Assembly (NCBI RefSeq): GCF_005222485.1
Contig: NZ_CP029078.1
Coordinates: forward strand, 3,128,001-3,192,000
Direction of reading: 5' to 3'
From: Streptomyces griseoviridis
Lineage (GTDB): Bacteria > Actinomycetota > Actinomycetes > Streptomycetales > Streptomycetaceae
DNA: 64,000 nucleotides
In this document: positions 33,052 through 41,513 of the stretch, in pieces
How positions within the stretch are numbered: the stretch's first letter is position 1
Layout of the letters: every line of letters starts with the position of its first letter
Notes under the pieces: generated by a model
Database searches by the model: none
The model's input: the letters and a program-made list of their open reading frames with translations, nothing else
What the model was told of the DNA's origin: nothing
Translations under genes and position numbers: made by a program

Positions 33052-35148
33052 TCACCCCTCGCCCCGCAGCACCTTCATCAGCGCGTGCAGGCGTGGTGCG
33101 GCGGCCAGTTCCTCCAGGGTGACCGGGCGGCCCGTCGGATCGGCGACGGGCAGCCGCCAGTTCGGGTAGGCGTCGGAGGTGCCGGGGAGGTTCTGCGGGC
33201 GGCGGTCGCCGATGGCGTCGGGGAGCCAGACGCCGACCAGTCGGGCCGGGGTGCGCAGCAGGAACCGGTGGACGGCCTGCACCTCGGCCTCCTCCTGGGA
33301 GGAGCCCGGGGTGGCGGCGGGCAGCAGGCCGAGCCGGGTGAGGACGGCGAGCCACTCCCCGATGTCGGCCTCGGCCTCGGCGCGTTCGGTGGCGAGGGGG
33401 CGGGTGGCGAGGCCGAGCCGGTCGCGGAGGTCGACGTGTTCGCCGGTGAGCCGGGCCGCGGTGGGCGGCAGGTCGTGGGTGGTGGCGGTGGCGAGGCAGT
33501 CCGCGCGCCAGGACTCGGGCGGCAGCGGTGCGCCGTCGCCCTCCCAGTCCCGTTCGAACCAGAGGACGGACGTGCCGAGCACCCCGCGTTCGCGCAGCCG
33601 CTCGCGTACCCCGGGTTCGACGGTGCCCAGGTCCTCGCCGATGACGAAGGACCCGGCGCGGGCGGCTTCGAGGACCAGCACGGCGAGCATGGCCTCGGCG
33701 TCGTAGCGGACGTAGGTGCCCTCGGTGGGCGGTTCGCCCTGCGGGACCCACCAGAGCCGGAACAGGCCCATGACGTGGTCGATGCGCAGGGCGCCCGCGG
33801 AGCGGAACAGGGCGCGCAGGAGCCGCCGGTAGGGGGCGTAGCCGGAGGCGGCGAGGCGGTCGGGGCGCCAGGGCGGCAGACCCCAGTCCTGGCCGCGGGA
33901 GTTGAAGGCGTCCGGTGGTGCGCCGACCGACATCCCGGCGGCGAAGAAGGGCTGTTGGGCCCAGGCGTCGGCGCCTTCGGGGTGCACGCCGACGGCGAGG
34001 TCGTGGATGATCCCGACCGGCATGCCGGCCTCGCGGGCGGCGCGCTGGGCGGCGGTGAGCTGGGTGTCGGTGAGCCAGGCGAGCCTGCGGTGGAACTCGA
34101 CGCGGCCCGCGGCGTCGCGGCGGGCCGCGGCGGTCCCGTCGGAGCGGGGGTCGCGCAGGGCGGTGGGCCAGCGGCGCCAGTCGGAGCCGTGCAGTTCGGC
34201 GAGGGCGTTCCAGGTGGCGTGGTCGTCGAGGGCCTGGCCCTGGTCGGCGACGAAGGCGGCGAAGGCGGCGGCGCGGCCGGGTCCGAGGGGGACGGCGGCG
34301 ACCAGTTCGAGCGCCTCCCGTTTCAGCTCCCACACCGCGTCCCGGTCGATCAGGGCGCCGTCGGCGAGGACGGAGGCGCGCAGCCGGTCGGCGCGGTCGA
34401 GGAGGGCGTGGATCCGGTCGGGGGCGCGGACGTCGGCCCATTCGGGGACGTCCTGGACGCGGAGGTAGACCGGGTCGGGGAAGCGGCGGGAGGAGGGCCG
34501 GTAGGGGGACGGGTCGGTGGGGGCGCCGGGTACGGCCGCGTGCAGCGGGTTGACCTGGAGGAATCCGGTGCCGAGCGCGCGTCCGGCCCAGGAGGCGAGT
34601 TCGGAGAGGTCACCGAGGTCGCCGATGCCCCAGGAGCGGGTGGAGAGGAGGGAGTAGAGCTGGACGAGGAGTCCGTGGGAGCGGCCCTCGGGGGTGGGCA
34701 GCCGGGCCGGGGCGACCACCAGGTGGGTCTCGCCGGTGCGGCCGTCTGGCGTGGTGGCGGTCAGGCGGTGGACGCCCGGCGGGATGTCCGGCGGGAGTGT
34801 GGTGCCGGTGCGGGTGGCGCCGTCCTCGTCGTGGACGCGCAGGCGGGTGCCGGGCGGGAGGGCGGCGAGGGCCGGTGGGACGGGCGGGTCGTCGCCGCCG
34901 GTCCAGTGGACGACCGTGGGCGGCAGCAGCCGCCGCGCCAGCTCCTCTTCGCGGGCGGCCAGGGCGGCGGCGGTGGCCTCGGGGGTGACCGCGTCGACGT
35001 CGAGGGCGGCCAGGACGCGGGTGACGGCGGTGGCGGAGGCGGGGACCGCGCGGTCCGGGGAGGGGCGGTAGGAGGTGGCCACGCCGTGCAGTTCGGCGAG
35101 CCGGGTGAGGTCGTCGGAGAGCGGCCCGGCCGGCCGCCGCCCCGCCAC
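33052..35148 (-). CDS. malQ: 4-alpha-glucanotransferase
   Basis: Cytosolic amylomaltase (698 aa, GH77) that transfers alpha-1,4-glucan segments between maltodextrins, in maltose and glycogen metabolism. The GH77 signatures are present: SYLLSTRSWGIGDLGDL-like N-terminal motif (LYSLLSTRSWGIGDLGDLSE), NPLHAAVPG, GALRIDHVMGLFRLWWVP with the nucleophile Asp, and VIGEDLGTV with the acid/base Glu. A 150-residue N-terminal beta domain precedes the barrel, as usual for actinobacteria. GTG 35148 overlaps the last base of the stop of the small acidic protein upstream, so translation is probably coupled. Confidence 0.95.
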   Translation of the reverse strand: MAGRRPAGPLSDDLTRLAELHGVATSYRPSPDRAVPASATAVTRVLAALDVDAVTPEATAAALAAREEELARRLLPPTVVHWTGGDDPPVPPALAALPPGTRLRVHDEDGATRTGTTLPPDIPPGVHRLTATTPDGRTGETHLVVAPARLPTPEGRSHGLLVQLYSLLSTRSWGIGDLGDLSELASWAGRALGTGFLQVNPLHAAVPGAPTDPSPYRPSSRRFPDPVYLRVQDVPEWADVRAPDRIHALLDRADRLRASVLADGALIDRDAVWELKREALELVAAVPLGPGRAAAFAAFVADQGQALDDHATWNALAELHGSDWRRWPTALRDPRSDGTAAARRDAAGRVEFHRRLAWLTDTQLTAAQRAAREAGMPVGIIHDLAVGVHPEGADAWAQQPFFAAGMSVGAPPDAFNSRGQDWGLPPWRPDRLAASGYAPYRRLLRALFRSAGALRIDHVMGLFRLWWVPQGEPPTEGTYVRYDAEAMLAVLVLEAARAGSFVIGEDLGTVEPGVRERLRERGVLGTSVLWFERDWEGDGAPLPPESWRADCLATATTHDLPPTAARLTGEHVDLRDRLGLATRPLATERAEAEADIGEWLAVLTRLGLLPAATPGSSQEEAEVQAVHRFLLRTPARLVGVWLPDAIGDRRPQNLPGTSDAYPNWRLPVADPTGRPVTLEELAAAPRLHALMKVLRGEG

Positions 35149-35393
35149 TACGGCCTCGTGTCGTCCGGCTCGGGGGCGGCGGACTCGCTGGTCAGGGGCG
35201 CGGCGTCGGCGAGGGGTGGTTCGCTGGTGAGGGGCTCGGCGTCGGGCAGCGGGGGTTCGCTGGTGAGGGGGGCCTCGGTGCAGGCGCTCTCCGAGCTGAA
35301 GACGCAGAGGTCGTCGTCGAGGTCGACCTCCGCCTCGGCGAGCGCCACGTGTTTGGAGAGGGCCGGGAGCAGAAGGTGTGCCGGTGCGGCCAC
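35148..35393 (-). CDS. Small acidic repeat protein coupled to malQ
   Basis: An 81-aa protein of no family I recognise. GTG 35393 has a perfect AAGGAGG with a 6-nt spacer, so translation is well supported. The N-terminus LLLPALSKHVALAEAEVDL may form an amphipathic helix. Then come DDDLC, a C30-x7-C38 pair (DLCVFSSESACTEAP) and three 12-residue repeats, LTSEPPLPDAEP, LTSEPPLADAAP and LTSESAAPEP. It is strongly acidic. The leader-like helix, acidic DDD and Ser/Cys core recall a ribosomal peptide precursor, but no modifying enzyme is nearby; it could equally be a small regulator of malQ. Its TAG overlaps the malQ GTG. Confidence 0.65.
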   Translation of the reverse strand: MAAPAHLLLPALSKHVALAEAEVDLDDDLCVFSSESACTEAPLTSEPPLPDAEPLTSEPPLADAAPLTSESAAPEPDDTRP

Positions 35394-35715
35394 GGGGGGC
35401 CTCCTTGTCGAATACGGCGAGCAGGCTGCGGTTGTCGCAGCCCTACCCCGTGGGCGCCGTGGCAGACGTCCGCAGCGGGAGATCGTGCCTCTCGTCACAT
35501 TCTGTTCGGGGCCAATCTCTCCAGAGTGCGACAAAGTGGACGGGCCGTCCAGTTTTTCGAACATTGGTTCGGTGGTTGCCGTGGGAGCCGTCCCCGCGGC
35601 GCGAGGGCACGCCCGCCCGTCGGCGCGGCGCCGTCGGGTCCCGGGAGCGCGGCGGACTCCCGGGCCCTGCCCCGCCGGTCCACGCGCGGGGTGCGGACAT
35701 GCGAAGGCCCGGACG
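35394..35715. other. 322-bp intergenic region upstream of the malQ operon
   Basis: No gene. Just upstream of the Shine-Dalgarno at 35400-35406 is a 7-bp stem hairpin (GGCTGCG 35424-35430, CGCAGCC 35436-35442), part of the likely leader. The far end carries a possible terminator of the HNH gene: CCCGGGAG (35640-35647) with CTCCCGGG (35657-35664). Confidence 0.5.
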
Positions 35716-36252
35716 TCAGGCTGAGATGCCGTCGATCCGGGCCATGGCGTCGTCCGCGCCGAAGGGTTGCAAGTACGGCAGCCAGCGCGGGTCCCGATGT
35801 CCGGTCCCGATGATGCGCCAGGCGAGACCGGTGGGCGGGGCGGGTTTGTGGCGCAGCCGCCAGCCGATCTCGAAGAGGTGCCGGTCGGCCTTCACGTGGT
35901 TGCAGCGGCGGCAGGACGCCACGACGTTGTCCCAGACGTGCTGTCCCCCGCGGCTGCGCGGGATGACGTGGTCGACGCTGGTTGCGACGCCACCGCAGTA
36001 CATGCACCGGCCGCCGTCCCGCGCGAAGAGCGCGCGGCGAGTGAGAGGAACGGGCCCCCGGTAGGGGACCCGCACGAATCGCTTGAGCCGGACCACGCTC
36101 GGGGCGGGGACTGTGACGGTCGCGCTGTGCATGAAGGCGCCGGATTCCTCCAGGCACACGGCCTTGTTCTCCAGAACGAGGATGAGCGCGCGGCGGAGCG
36201 GTACGACGCCGAGTGGCTCGTACGACGCGTTGAGGACCAGGACATGCGGCAC
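35716..36252 (-). CDS. HNH endonuclease
   Basis: A 178-aa HNH-fold nuclease of a type common in actinobacterial genomes outside restriction loci. C83-x2-C86 (RCMYCGG), D94-H95 (DHVIPRSRGG), N109 and C114-x2-C117-N118 (CRRCNHVKADR) form the HNH active site plus a structural zinc site. A 60-residue N-terminal domain (HVLVLNASYEPLGVVPLRRA) is typical. GTG 36252 has a perfect AAGGAGG with a 5-nt spacer. Biological role unknown. Confidence 0.9.
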   Translation of the reverse strand: MPHVLVLNASYEPLGVVPLRRALILVLENKAVCLEESGAFMHSATVTVPAPSVVRLKRFVRVPYRGPVPLTRRALFARDGGRCMYCGGVATSVDHVIPRSRGGQHVWDNVVASCRRCNHVKADRHLFEIGWRLRHKPAPPTGLAWRIIGTGHRDPRWLPYLQPFGADDAMARIDGISA

Positions 36253-36553
36253 GGATGCCTCCTTGGGCGTCGGCGGCGCGTGGCTCGCGCCGGGACGATC
36301 TGCGTTCAGTCTCCCCTCATGGCTGGTCGTCGCGCCACCATCTCCCGGTAACGGGCTGGGAGTGTTTTCGACCACACCGGGCGGGCCGCGCGCGCCCCGG
36401 GCCTCCCAGTCCCAGGTGAGCACCGTCTCTCCTCCGTCCGTCCGTCCGGTCGCCACACGATGCCCCGTTAGTGTGGTCACCCTGTCCCGCGGTGACCTTT
36501 CCGTGACCTTGACCGCCGACCGGGGGACAGTGCCGCACCTGGAGGTACCCGCC
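36253..36553. other. 301-bp divergent region of the HNH and MscS genes
   Basis: No gene. It contains an inverted repeat, GGTCACC (36475-36481) with GGTGACC (36491-36497), followed by a further TGACCTT at 36504-36510 that repeats part of the right arm. This lies about 60 bp upstream of the MscS start and may be its promoter or operator. Confidence 0.45.
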
Positions 36554-37645
36554 GTGTCCCTGTCCGCCGCCCTGCCGACCGCCGGTCCGTCGCCGTCCCC
36601 CTCGGAGACGACGACGGGGTCGGTCCCCACGTTCCAGGACGCGCAGGAGAGCGCGACGAACGCGGCGAGCTGGGTCGAGCAGAACTGGTCGACCTGGCTG
36701 GCGATCGGGCTCCAGATCCTGCTGATCGTGGTGATCGCGGGGGTGCTGCGGGTGGCGGTCAGGCGGGCGATCACCAAGCTGATCGACCGGATGAACCGGA
36801 CCGCGCAGGCCGTCGACGGGACGGCGCTCGGCGGGCTGCTGGTGAACGTGGAGCGGCGCAGGCAGCGCTCGCAGGCGATCGGTTCCGTGCTGCGGTCGGT
36901 GGCGTCGTTCCTGATCCTGGGCACGGCGGCGCTGATGATCCTGGGCACCTTCGAGATCAATCTGGCCCCGCTGCTCGCGTCGGCGGGGGTCGCGGGTGTC
37001 GCGATCGGTTTCGGCGCCCGCAACCTCGTCACGGACTTCCTCTCCGGTGTCTTCATGATCCTGGAGGACCAGTACGGCGTCGGCGACACGATCGACGCGG
37101 GGGTGGCGTCGGGCGAGGTGATCGAGGTCGGGCTGCGGGTGACGAAGCTGCGCGGCGACCACGGTGAGATCTGGTACGTCCGCAACGGCGAGGTCAAGCG
37201 GATCGGCAACCTCTCGCAGGGCTGGGCGACGGCCGGTGTCGACGTGACCGTGCGGGCCTCGGAGGACCTGGACCGGGTCCGCGCGACGCTGGACGAGGTC
37301 GCCGAGCAGATGACCAAGGCGGAGCCCTGGAACGAGCTGCTGTGGGGCCCGATCGAGGTGCTCGGCCTCGACAGCGTGCTGCTGGACTCGATGGTGGTGC
37401 GGGTCACCGCGAAGACCATGCCGGGCAAGGCCCTGACCGTGGAGCGTGAGCTGCGCTGGCGGATCAAGCGGGCGTTCGACGCGGCCGACATCCGGATCGT
37501 GGGCGGCGCGACGGCCGCCATCGAGGAGGACGAGGTGCCCGACCCGACGGCGTCGGTGGCGGCCCCTTCCGTGTACGCCAACGCCGCCTCCCCGCAGCAC
37601 CAGGCCGCAAGCCCGCTCACCCAGACACCGCCGCCCGCCAAGTAG
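36554..37645 (+). CDS. MscS-family mechanosensitive ion channel
   Basis: A 363-aa membrane channel that opens on hypo-osmotic shock. A periplasmic Ser/Pro-rich start is followed by three membrane segments: WLAIGLQILLIVVIAGVLRV, SVASFLILGTAALMILG, and the pore helix INLAPLLASAGVAGVAIGFG leading into ARNLVTDFLSGVFMILEDQY, the MscS signature. The cytosolic beta domain (GEVIEVGLRVTKLRGDHGEIWYVRNGEVKRIGN) is complete. GTG 36554 follows GGAGG with an 8-nt spacer. Confidence 0.92.
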   Translation: MSLSAALPTAGPSPSPSETTTGSVPTFQDAQESATNAASWVEQNWSTWLAIGLQILLIVVIAGVLRVAVRRAITKLIDRMNRTAQAVDGTALGGLLVNVERRRQRSQAIGSVLRSVASFLILGTAALMILGTFEINLAPLLASAGVAGVAIGFGARNLVTDFLSGVFMILEDQYGVGDTIDAGVASGEVIEVGLRVTKLRGDHGEIWYVRNGEVKRIGNLSQGWATAGVDVTVRASEDLDRVRATLDEVAEQMTKAEPWNELLWGPIEVLGLDSVLLDSMVVRVTAKTMPGKALTVERELRWRIKRAFDAADIRIVGGATAAIEEDEVPDPTASVAAPSVYANAASPQHQAASPLTQTPPPAK

Positions 37646-37710
37646 CCGCCCCGGCGCCCCGATCGACGGGCGCCGCCCTCTCCCGCGCGGGAGAGCGGGC
37701 CCGGCACGCA

Positions 37711-37756
37711 CCGCCCCCGAGGTAACGAACCTGTTGCCTCGGGGGCGGTTTCTCTT
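37711..37756 (+). terminator. Intrinsic terminator after the MscS gene
   Basis: CCGCCCCCGAGG (37711-37722) pairs perfectly with CCTCGGGGGCGG (37737-37748), followed by TTTCTCTT. A smaller palindrome, CTCTCCCGCGCGGGAGAG, lies shortly before it. Confidence 0.9.
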
Positions 37757-37784
37757 GACGCCTCCTTCGCCTCGGGCTTACGTT
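37755..37784 (+). promoter_or_regulatory. Candidate promoter of csnR
   Basis: TTGACG (37755-37760), 18 nt, then TACGTT (37779-37784): a reasonable match to the housekeeping sigma consensus of streptomycetes, about 120 bp before the csnR start and directly upstream of the operator. Confidence 0.55.
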
Positions 37785-37797
37785 CCCTTCCAGCCAA

Positions 37798-37812
37798 TAG
37801 GAAACTTTCCTA
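37798..37812. promoter_or_regulatory. CsnR-type operator
   Basis: TAGGAAACTTTCCTA is an inverted repeat with a 1-nt centre. It matches the AGGAAA-x-TTTCCT operator described for the ROK repressor CsnR of Streptomyces lividans. It lies just downstream of the candidate -10 box, a repressing and autoregulatory position. Confidence 0.8.
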
Positions 37813-37901
37813 ACAGTGAACGACGGGACAGTGCCCGGCGGGTGGACCCCGCGCCCGGGTACCTGAGAAGCTGAGCAGTCGAAAGGCAGGTGTCGACCCC
37901 C

Positions 37902-39116
37902 ATGGCAGGAACCGCCGGAACGCCGGGCACCCCGCGCGTCCTGCGCGCCATGAACGACCGGGCCGCACTGGACCTGCTGCTGGAGCACGGCCCGCTGTCC
38001 CGCACCCGGATCGGCAAGCTCACCGGCCTCTCCAAACCCACCGCCTCGCAGCTGCTCGCCCGTCTGGAGGCCGCAGGACTCGTCCTGCAGACCGGCACCA
38101 CCGAGGGCAGACCCGGCCCCAACGCCCAGCTCTACGAGGTCGATCCGAGCGCCGCGTACGCGGCGGGCGTCGACGTCTCCCCCGAGCGGGTGCTGGCCGC
38201 CGTCGCCGACGTCACCGGCCGCACCGTCGGCCGCTTCGAACTGCCCACCCCCGGCCGCCGCCCCGACCGGCCGGTCGTCCAGCAGGTCACCGACGCGCTC
38301 GCCGGCGCCGTCAAGGCCGCCGGGCTCACCGGGGACGACGTGCACCGCCTGGTCATCGGCACCCCGGGCGCCTTCGACCCCACCACGGGCCGGCTGCGCT
38401 ACGCCTCCCACCTGCCCGGCTGGCACGCCCCGAGCCTCCTCGACGAACTCGCCGCCGCGCTGCCGATGCCGGTGGAGTACGAGAACGACGTCAACCTCGT
38501 CGCGGTGGCCGAGCAGCGGCTCGGCGCGGCCCGCGGGCACGCCGATTTCGTGCTGCTGTGGAACGAGGGCGGCCTCGGCGCCGCCCTGGTCCTCGGCGGC
38601 CGGCTGCACCGGGGCTGGACCGGCGGCGCGGGCGAGGTCGGGTTCCTTCCGGTGCCGGGCGCCCCGCTGGTGCGCCAGGTCACCCGCGCCAACAGCGGCG
38701 GCTACCAGGAACTGGCCGGCTCCCAGGCGCTGCCCGCGCTCGCCCGCGAACTGGGCGTCGAGGACGTCCCGTCGGGCCCGTACGCGGAGGTCGCCGCCGC
38801 CCTGGTGGCGCGGGCCGCGGCGAGCGAGGGCGAGGGGCCGCTCCAGCGGCTCCTGGAGACGTACGCGACCCGCCTCGCCACCGGTCTGGCCTCGCTGGTC
38901 TCCGTCCTCGACCCCGAACTCGTCGTCCTCAGCGGCTCCGCGCTGACCGCGGGCGGCGAGAGGCTGCGCGCCCTGGTCCAGTCCGAGCTGGCGGAGCTGG
39001 CCGCCTCCCGCCCGCGTCTCGTCGTCGGTGACGTACCCGAACACCCCGTGCTGCGCGGCGCGTTGGAGAGCGCGCTCGCCACCACCCGCGACGAGGTCTT
39101 CGACACCTCCCGCTGA
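37902..39116 (+). CDS. csnR: ROK-family repressor of chitosan-oligosaccharide genes
   Basis: A 404-aa cytosolic ROK repressor. The N-terminal winged helix (LLLEHGPLSRTRIGKLTGLS then KPTASQLLARLEAAGL) precedes a sugar-kinase-like ROK domain with AAGVDVSPERVLAAVADVTG and VEYENDVNLVAVAEQRLGAA, while the zinc-binding CxCGxxGC motif of ROK kinases is absent. CsnR in S. lividans represses chitosanase and the csnEFGHK transport operon and is released by chitosan oligomers. The symbol is given from the operator upstream and the matching gene order downstream. A GTG at 37890 is an alternative start. Confidence 0.88.
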   Translation: MAGTAGTPGTPRVLRAMNDRAALDLLLEHGPLSRTRIGKLTGLSKPTASQLLARLEAAGLVLQTGTTEGRPGPNAQLYEVDPSAAYAAGVDVSPERVLAAVADVTGRTVGRFELPTPGRRPDRPVVQQVTDALAGAVKAAGLTGDDVHRLVIGTPGAFDPTTGRLRYASHLPGWHAPSLLDELAAALPMPVEYENDVNLVAVAEQRLGAARGHADFVLLWNEGGLGAALVLGGRLHRGWTGGAGEVGFLPVPGAPLVRQVTRANSGGYQELAGSQALPALARELGVEDVPSGPYAEVAAALVARAAASEGEGPLQRLLETYATRLATGLASLVSVLDPELVVLSGSALTAGGERLRALVQSELAELAASRPRLVVGDVPEHPVLRGALESALATTRDEVFDTSR

Positions 39117-39225
39117 CCCTCTCCGCACCTCCCGCCCCACCCACGTTCCGCAACACCCCGCACCTCGCGCATCCCTCGTTCTCTCTCACCTCATTCACCC
39201 CAGCCCGCCCTTGGGAGACCTCGCC

Positions 39226-40563
39226 ATGCCCGGAATGTCACGAAAAGCGGCCGTCGCGCTCGCCGCGTCCGCCTCGCTCGCCCTCCTCGCCACCGCCTGC
39301 ACCGGCCAGTCGGGTTCGGCCGGCGACGACGACGCGTCCCAGGAGACGACCCTCAACTTCTGGCACGCCTGGAGCGCGCCCGCCGAGGTGAAGGCCGTAC
39401 GGAAACTGGTCGCCGGGTTCGAGAAGGCGCACCCGAACATCCATGTGAACGTCGTCGGCAACATGACCGACGACAAGATCAACCAGGCGCTGCGCAGCGG
39501 CGGCGGCCGGGCGCCCGACGTCATCTCGTCGTTCACCACCAACAACGTCGGCAAGTTCTGTTCGTCGGGCGCGCTGGTCGACCTCGACCCGTACTTCGAG
39601 AAGGCGGGCATCGACCCCGGGACGACGTTCCCGAAGGCGATGAACGAGTACACCCGGTTCGACGGCGACCGCTGCACGGTGCCGCTGCTCGGCGACGCAT
39701 ACGGCCTCTACTACAACAAGACGGCGTTCGAGAAGGCCGGCATCACCAGCCCGCCGAAGACCTGGTCCCAGTTCAAGAAGGACGCCCAGAAGCTGACGAT
39801 CACCGACGGCGACAGCTACCGGCAACTCGGCTTCATGCCCGACTACCACGGCTGGGAGACGACCACCGAGCACTACCTCGCCCAGTTCTCACCGACCTAC
39901 TTCGGCAAGGACGGCGCCTCCCGGCTCGCCACCGACCCCGCCTTCGAAGCCGGGTTCAGGATGCAGAAGGACCTCGTCGACGGGCTCGGCGGCTTCAAGA
40001 AACTGGAGACCTACCGCGCCAAGCTGGGCGACGAATGGGGCCCCAAGCACCCCTTCCACACCGGCCAGGTGGCCATGCAGCTGGACGGCGAGTGGCGGCT
40101 CGGCATGGCCCTCGAAGCCAAGCCCGGCTTCGAGATAGGCGTCGCCCCGCTGCCCGTCCCCGACGACCAGGCAGACCAGTACGGCAAGGGCTACATCACC
40201 GGCACCATCGCCGGCATCGCCGCCACCAGCCACAAGCGCAACGCGGCCTGGGAGCTGGTGAAGTACATGACCACCGACACCGACGCGGTCGTCGGCTTCT
40301 CCAACGACCTGCACAACGTGCCCTCCACGCTCGCGGCTCTGAAGTCCCCGAAGCTGACCTACGACCCGCGCTTCAAGACGTTCCTCGACATCGCCGCCGA
40401 CCCGAACTCGACGACGTCGCCCGCCTCCGTCAACGGCGGTGTCTACCTGACCACGATCCAGCAGCTCGGCTACGACTACGAGAGCGGCAAGGTCACCGAT
40501 CTGAAGGCGGCGCTGAAGAAGACCGCCGCGCAGATCGACACGGACATCGCGCAGGCGGAGTAG
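39226..40563 (+). CDS. csnE: Sugar ABC transporter substrate-binding lipoprotein
   Basis: A 445-aa family 1 extracellular solute-binding lipoprotein; lipobox LLATAC with Cys24. The mature part begins with the usual LNFWHAWSAPAEVKAVRKLV, and later YTRFDGDRCTVPLLGDAYGL and GQVAMQLDGEWRLG mark the sugar-binding fold. By gene order it is CsnE, which binds glucosamine oligosaccharides from chitosan outside the cell. ATG 39226 follows GGGAGA with a 7-nt spacer. There is no ATPase in the operon; the shared MsiK ATPase of streptomycetes is the likely energiser. No second AGGAAA operator was seen in the 109-bp gap after csnR. Confidence 0.88.
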   Translation: MPGMSRKAAVALAASASLALLATACTGQSGSAGDDDASQETTLNFWHAWSAPAEVKAVRKLVAGFEKAHPNIHVNVVGNMTDDKINQALRSGGGRAPDVISSFTTNNVGKFCSSGALVDLDPYFEKAGIDPGTTFPKAMNEYTRFDGDRCTVPLLGDAYGLYYNKTAFEKAGITSPPKTWSQFKKDAQKLTITDGDSYRQLGFMPDYHGWETTTEHYLAQFSPTYFGKDGASRLATDPAFEAGFRMQKDLVDGLGGFKKLETYRAKLGDEWGPKHPFHTGQVAMQLDGEWRLGMALEAKPGFEIGVAPLPVPDDQADQYGKGYITGTIAGIAATSHKRNAAWELVKYMTTDTDAVVGFSNDLHNVPSTLAALKSPKLTYDPRFKTFLDIAADPNSTTSPASVNGGVYLTTIQQLGYDYESGKVTDLKAALKKTAAQIDTDIAQAE

Positions 40564-40569
40564 GCCGCG

Positions 40570-41511
40570 ATGAGCACCCTCACCCTGGCGTCGAAGCGCC
40601 GCAGGTCGGCGCTGCGCACCCTCGCCTTCATGTCGCCGTGGCTGATCGGCTTCGCGGTGTTCTTCGCGTACCCGCTGCTGTCCACCGTCTACTTCTCGTT
40701 CATGCACTACGACGGCTTCAGGCCGCCGGCCTGGAGCGGCACCAAGAACTGGACGTACGTCTTCGCGCACTACCCCTACTTCTGGCCCGCGCTGCGCAAC
40801 ACCCTGTGGCTGGTCCTGGTGATGGTGACGCTGCGGGTGCTGTTCGGGCTCGGCGTCGGCCTGCTGATCACCCGGATCAGGACGGCGACCGGAGTCTTCC
40901 GCACCCTCTTCTACCTGCCCTACCTGGCCCCGCCGGTGGCCGCGACGATGGCGTTCGCCTTCCTCCTCAACCCCGGCACCGGACCCGTCAACTCGATCCT
41001 GGAGAAGGCCGGCCTGCCGGCCCCCGGCTGGTTCAACGACCCGACCTGGTCCAAGCCCGCCCTCACCCTGCTCGCCCTGTGGGGCATCGGCGACCTGATG
41101 GTCATCTTCATGGCGGCGCTGCTCGACGTGCCCACCGAGCAGTACGAGGCGGCCGAGCTGGACGGCGCCTCGGCCTGGCAGCGGTTCCGGTACGTCACGC
41201 TGCCCACCATCGCGCCGATCGTGATGTTCGCGGTGGTCACCGGCGTCATCCAGACGATGCAGTACTACACGCAGCCGCTCATCGCGGGGAAGGTCGCCTC
41301 CGGTGTCATCCAGGGCGCCGGCACCCAGTTCGAGCCCGGCTACCCGGACAAGTCCACGCTCACCCTCCCCCAACTCGTCTACAACCTCGGCTTCCAGCGC
41401 TTCGACTACGGCTCCGCGTGTGTCGTCGCCCTCGTCCTCTTCGCCCTGTCGATGGCGTTCACCGCGTTCCTGATGCGGCGCCGGGGCGGCCTCATCCAGG
41501 CAGGTGACTGA
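40570..41511 (+). CDS. csnF: Sugar ABC transporter permease (MalF type)
   Basis: A 313-aa inner-membrane permease with six membrane segments. It starts KRRRSALRTLAFMSPWLIGFAVFF, and the EAA motif contacting the ATPase is QYEAAELDGASAWQRFRYVTLP. It follows csnE by 6 nt and precedes csnG by 2 nt. It forms the transmembrane channel for chitosan oligosaccharides with CsnG. Confidence 0.9.
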   Translation: MSTLTLASKRRRSALRTLAFMSPWLIGFAVFFAYPLLSTVYFSFMHYDGFRPPAWSGTKNWTYVFAHYPYFWPALRNTLWLVLVMVTLRVLFGLGVGLLITRIRTATGVFRTLFYLPYLAPPVAATMAFAFLLNPGTGPVNSILEKAGLPAPGWFNDPTWSKPALTLLALWGIGDLMVIFMAALLDVPTEQYEAAELDGASAWQRFRYVTLPTIAPIVMFAVVTGVIQTMQYYTQPLIAGKVASGVIQGAGTQFEPGYPDKSTLTLPQLVYNLGFQRFDYGSACVVALVLFALSMAFTAFLMRRRGGLIQAGD

Positions 41512-41513
41512 CC

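Noticed and set aside
35148..36252. Lanthipeptide cluster around the acidic repeat peptide
   Set aside because: No lanthionine synthetase, protease or dedicated transporter lies nearby; neighbours are malQ and an HNH nuclease.
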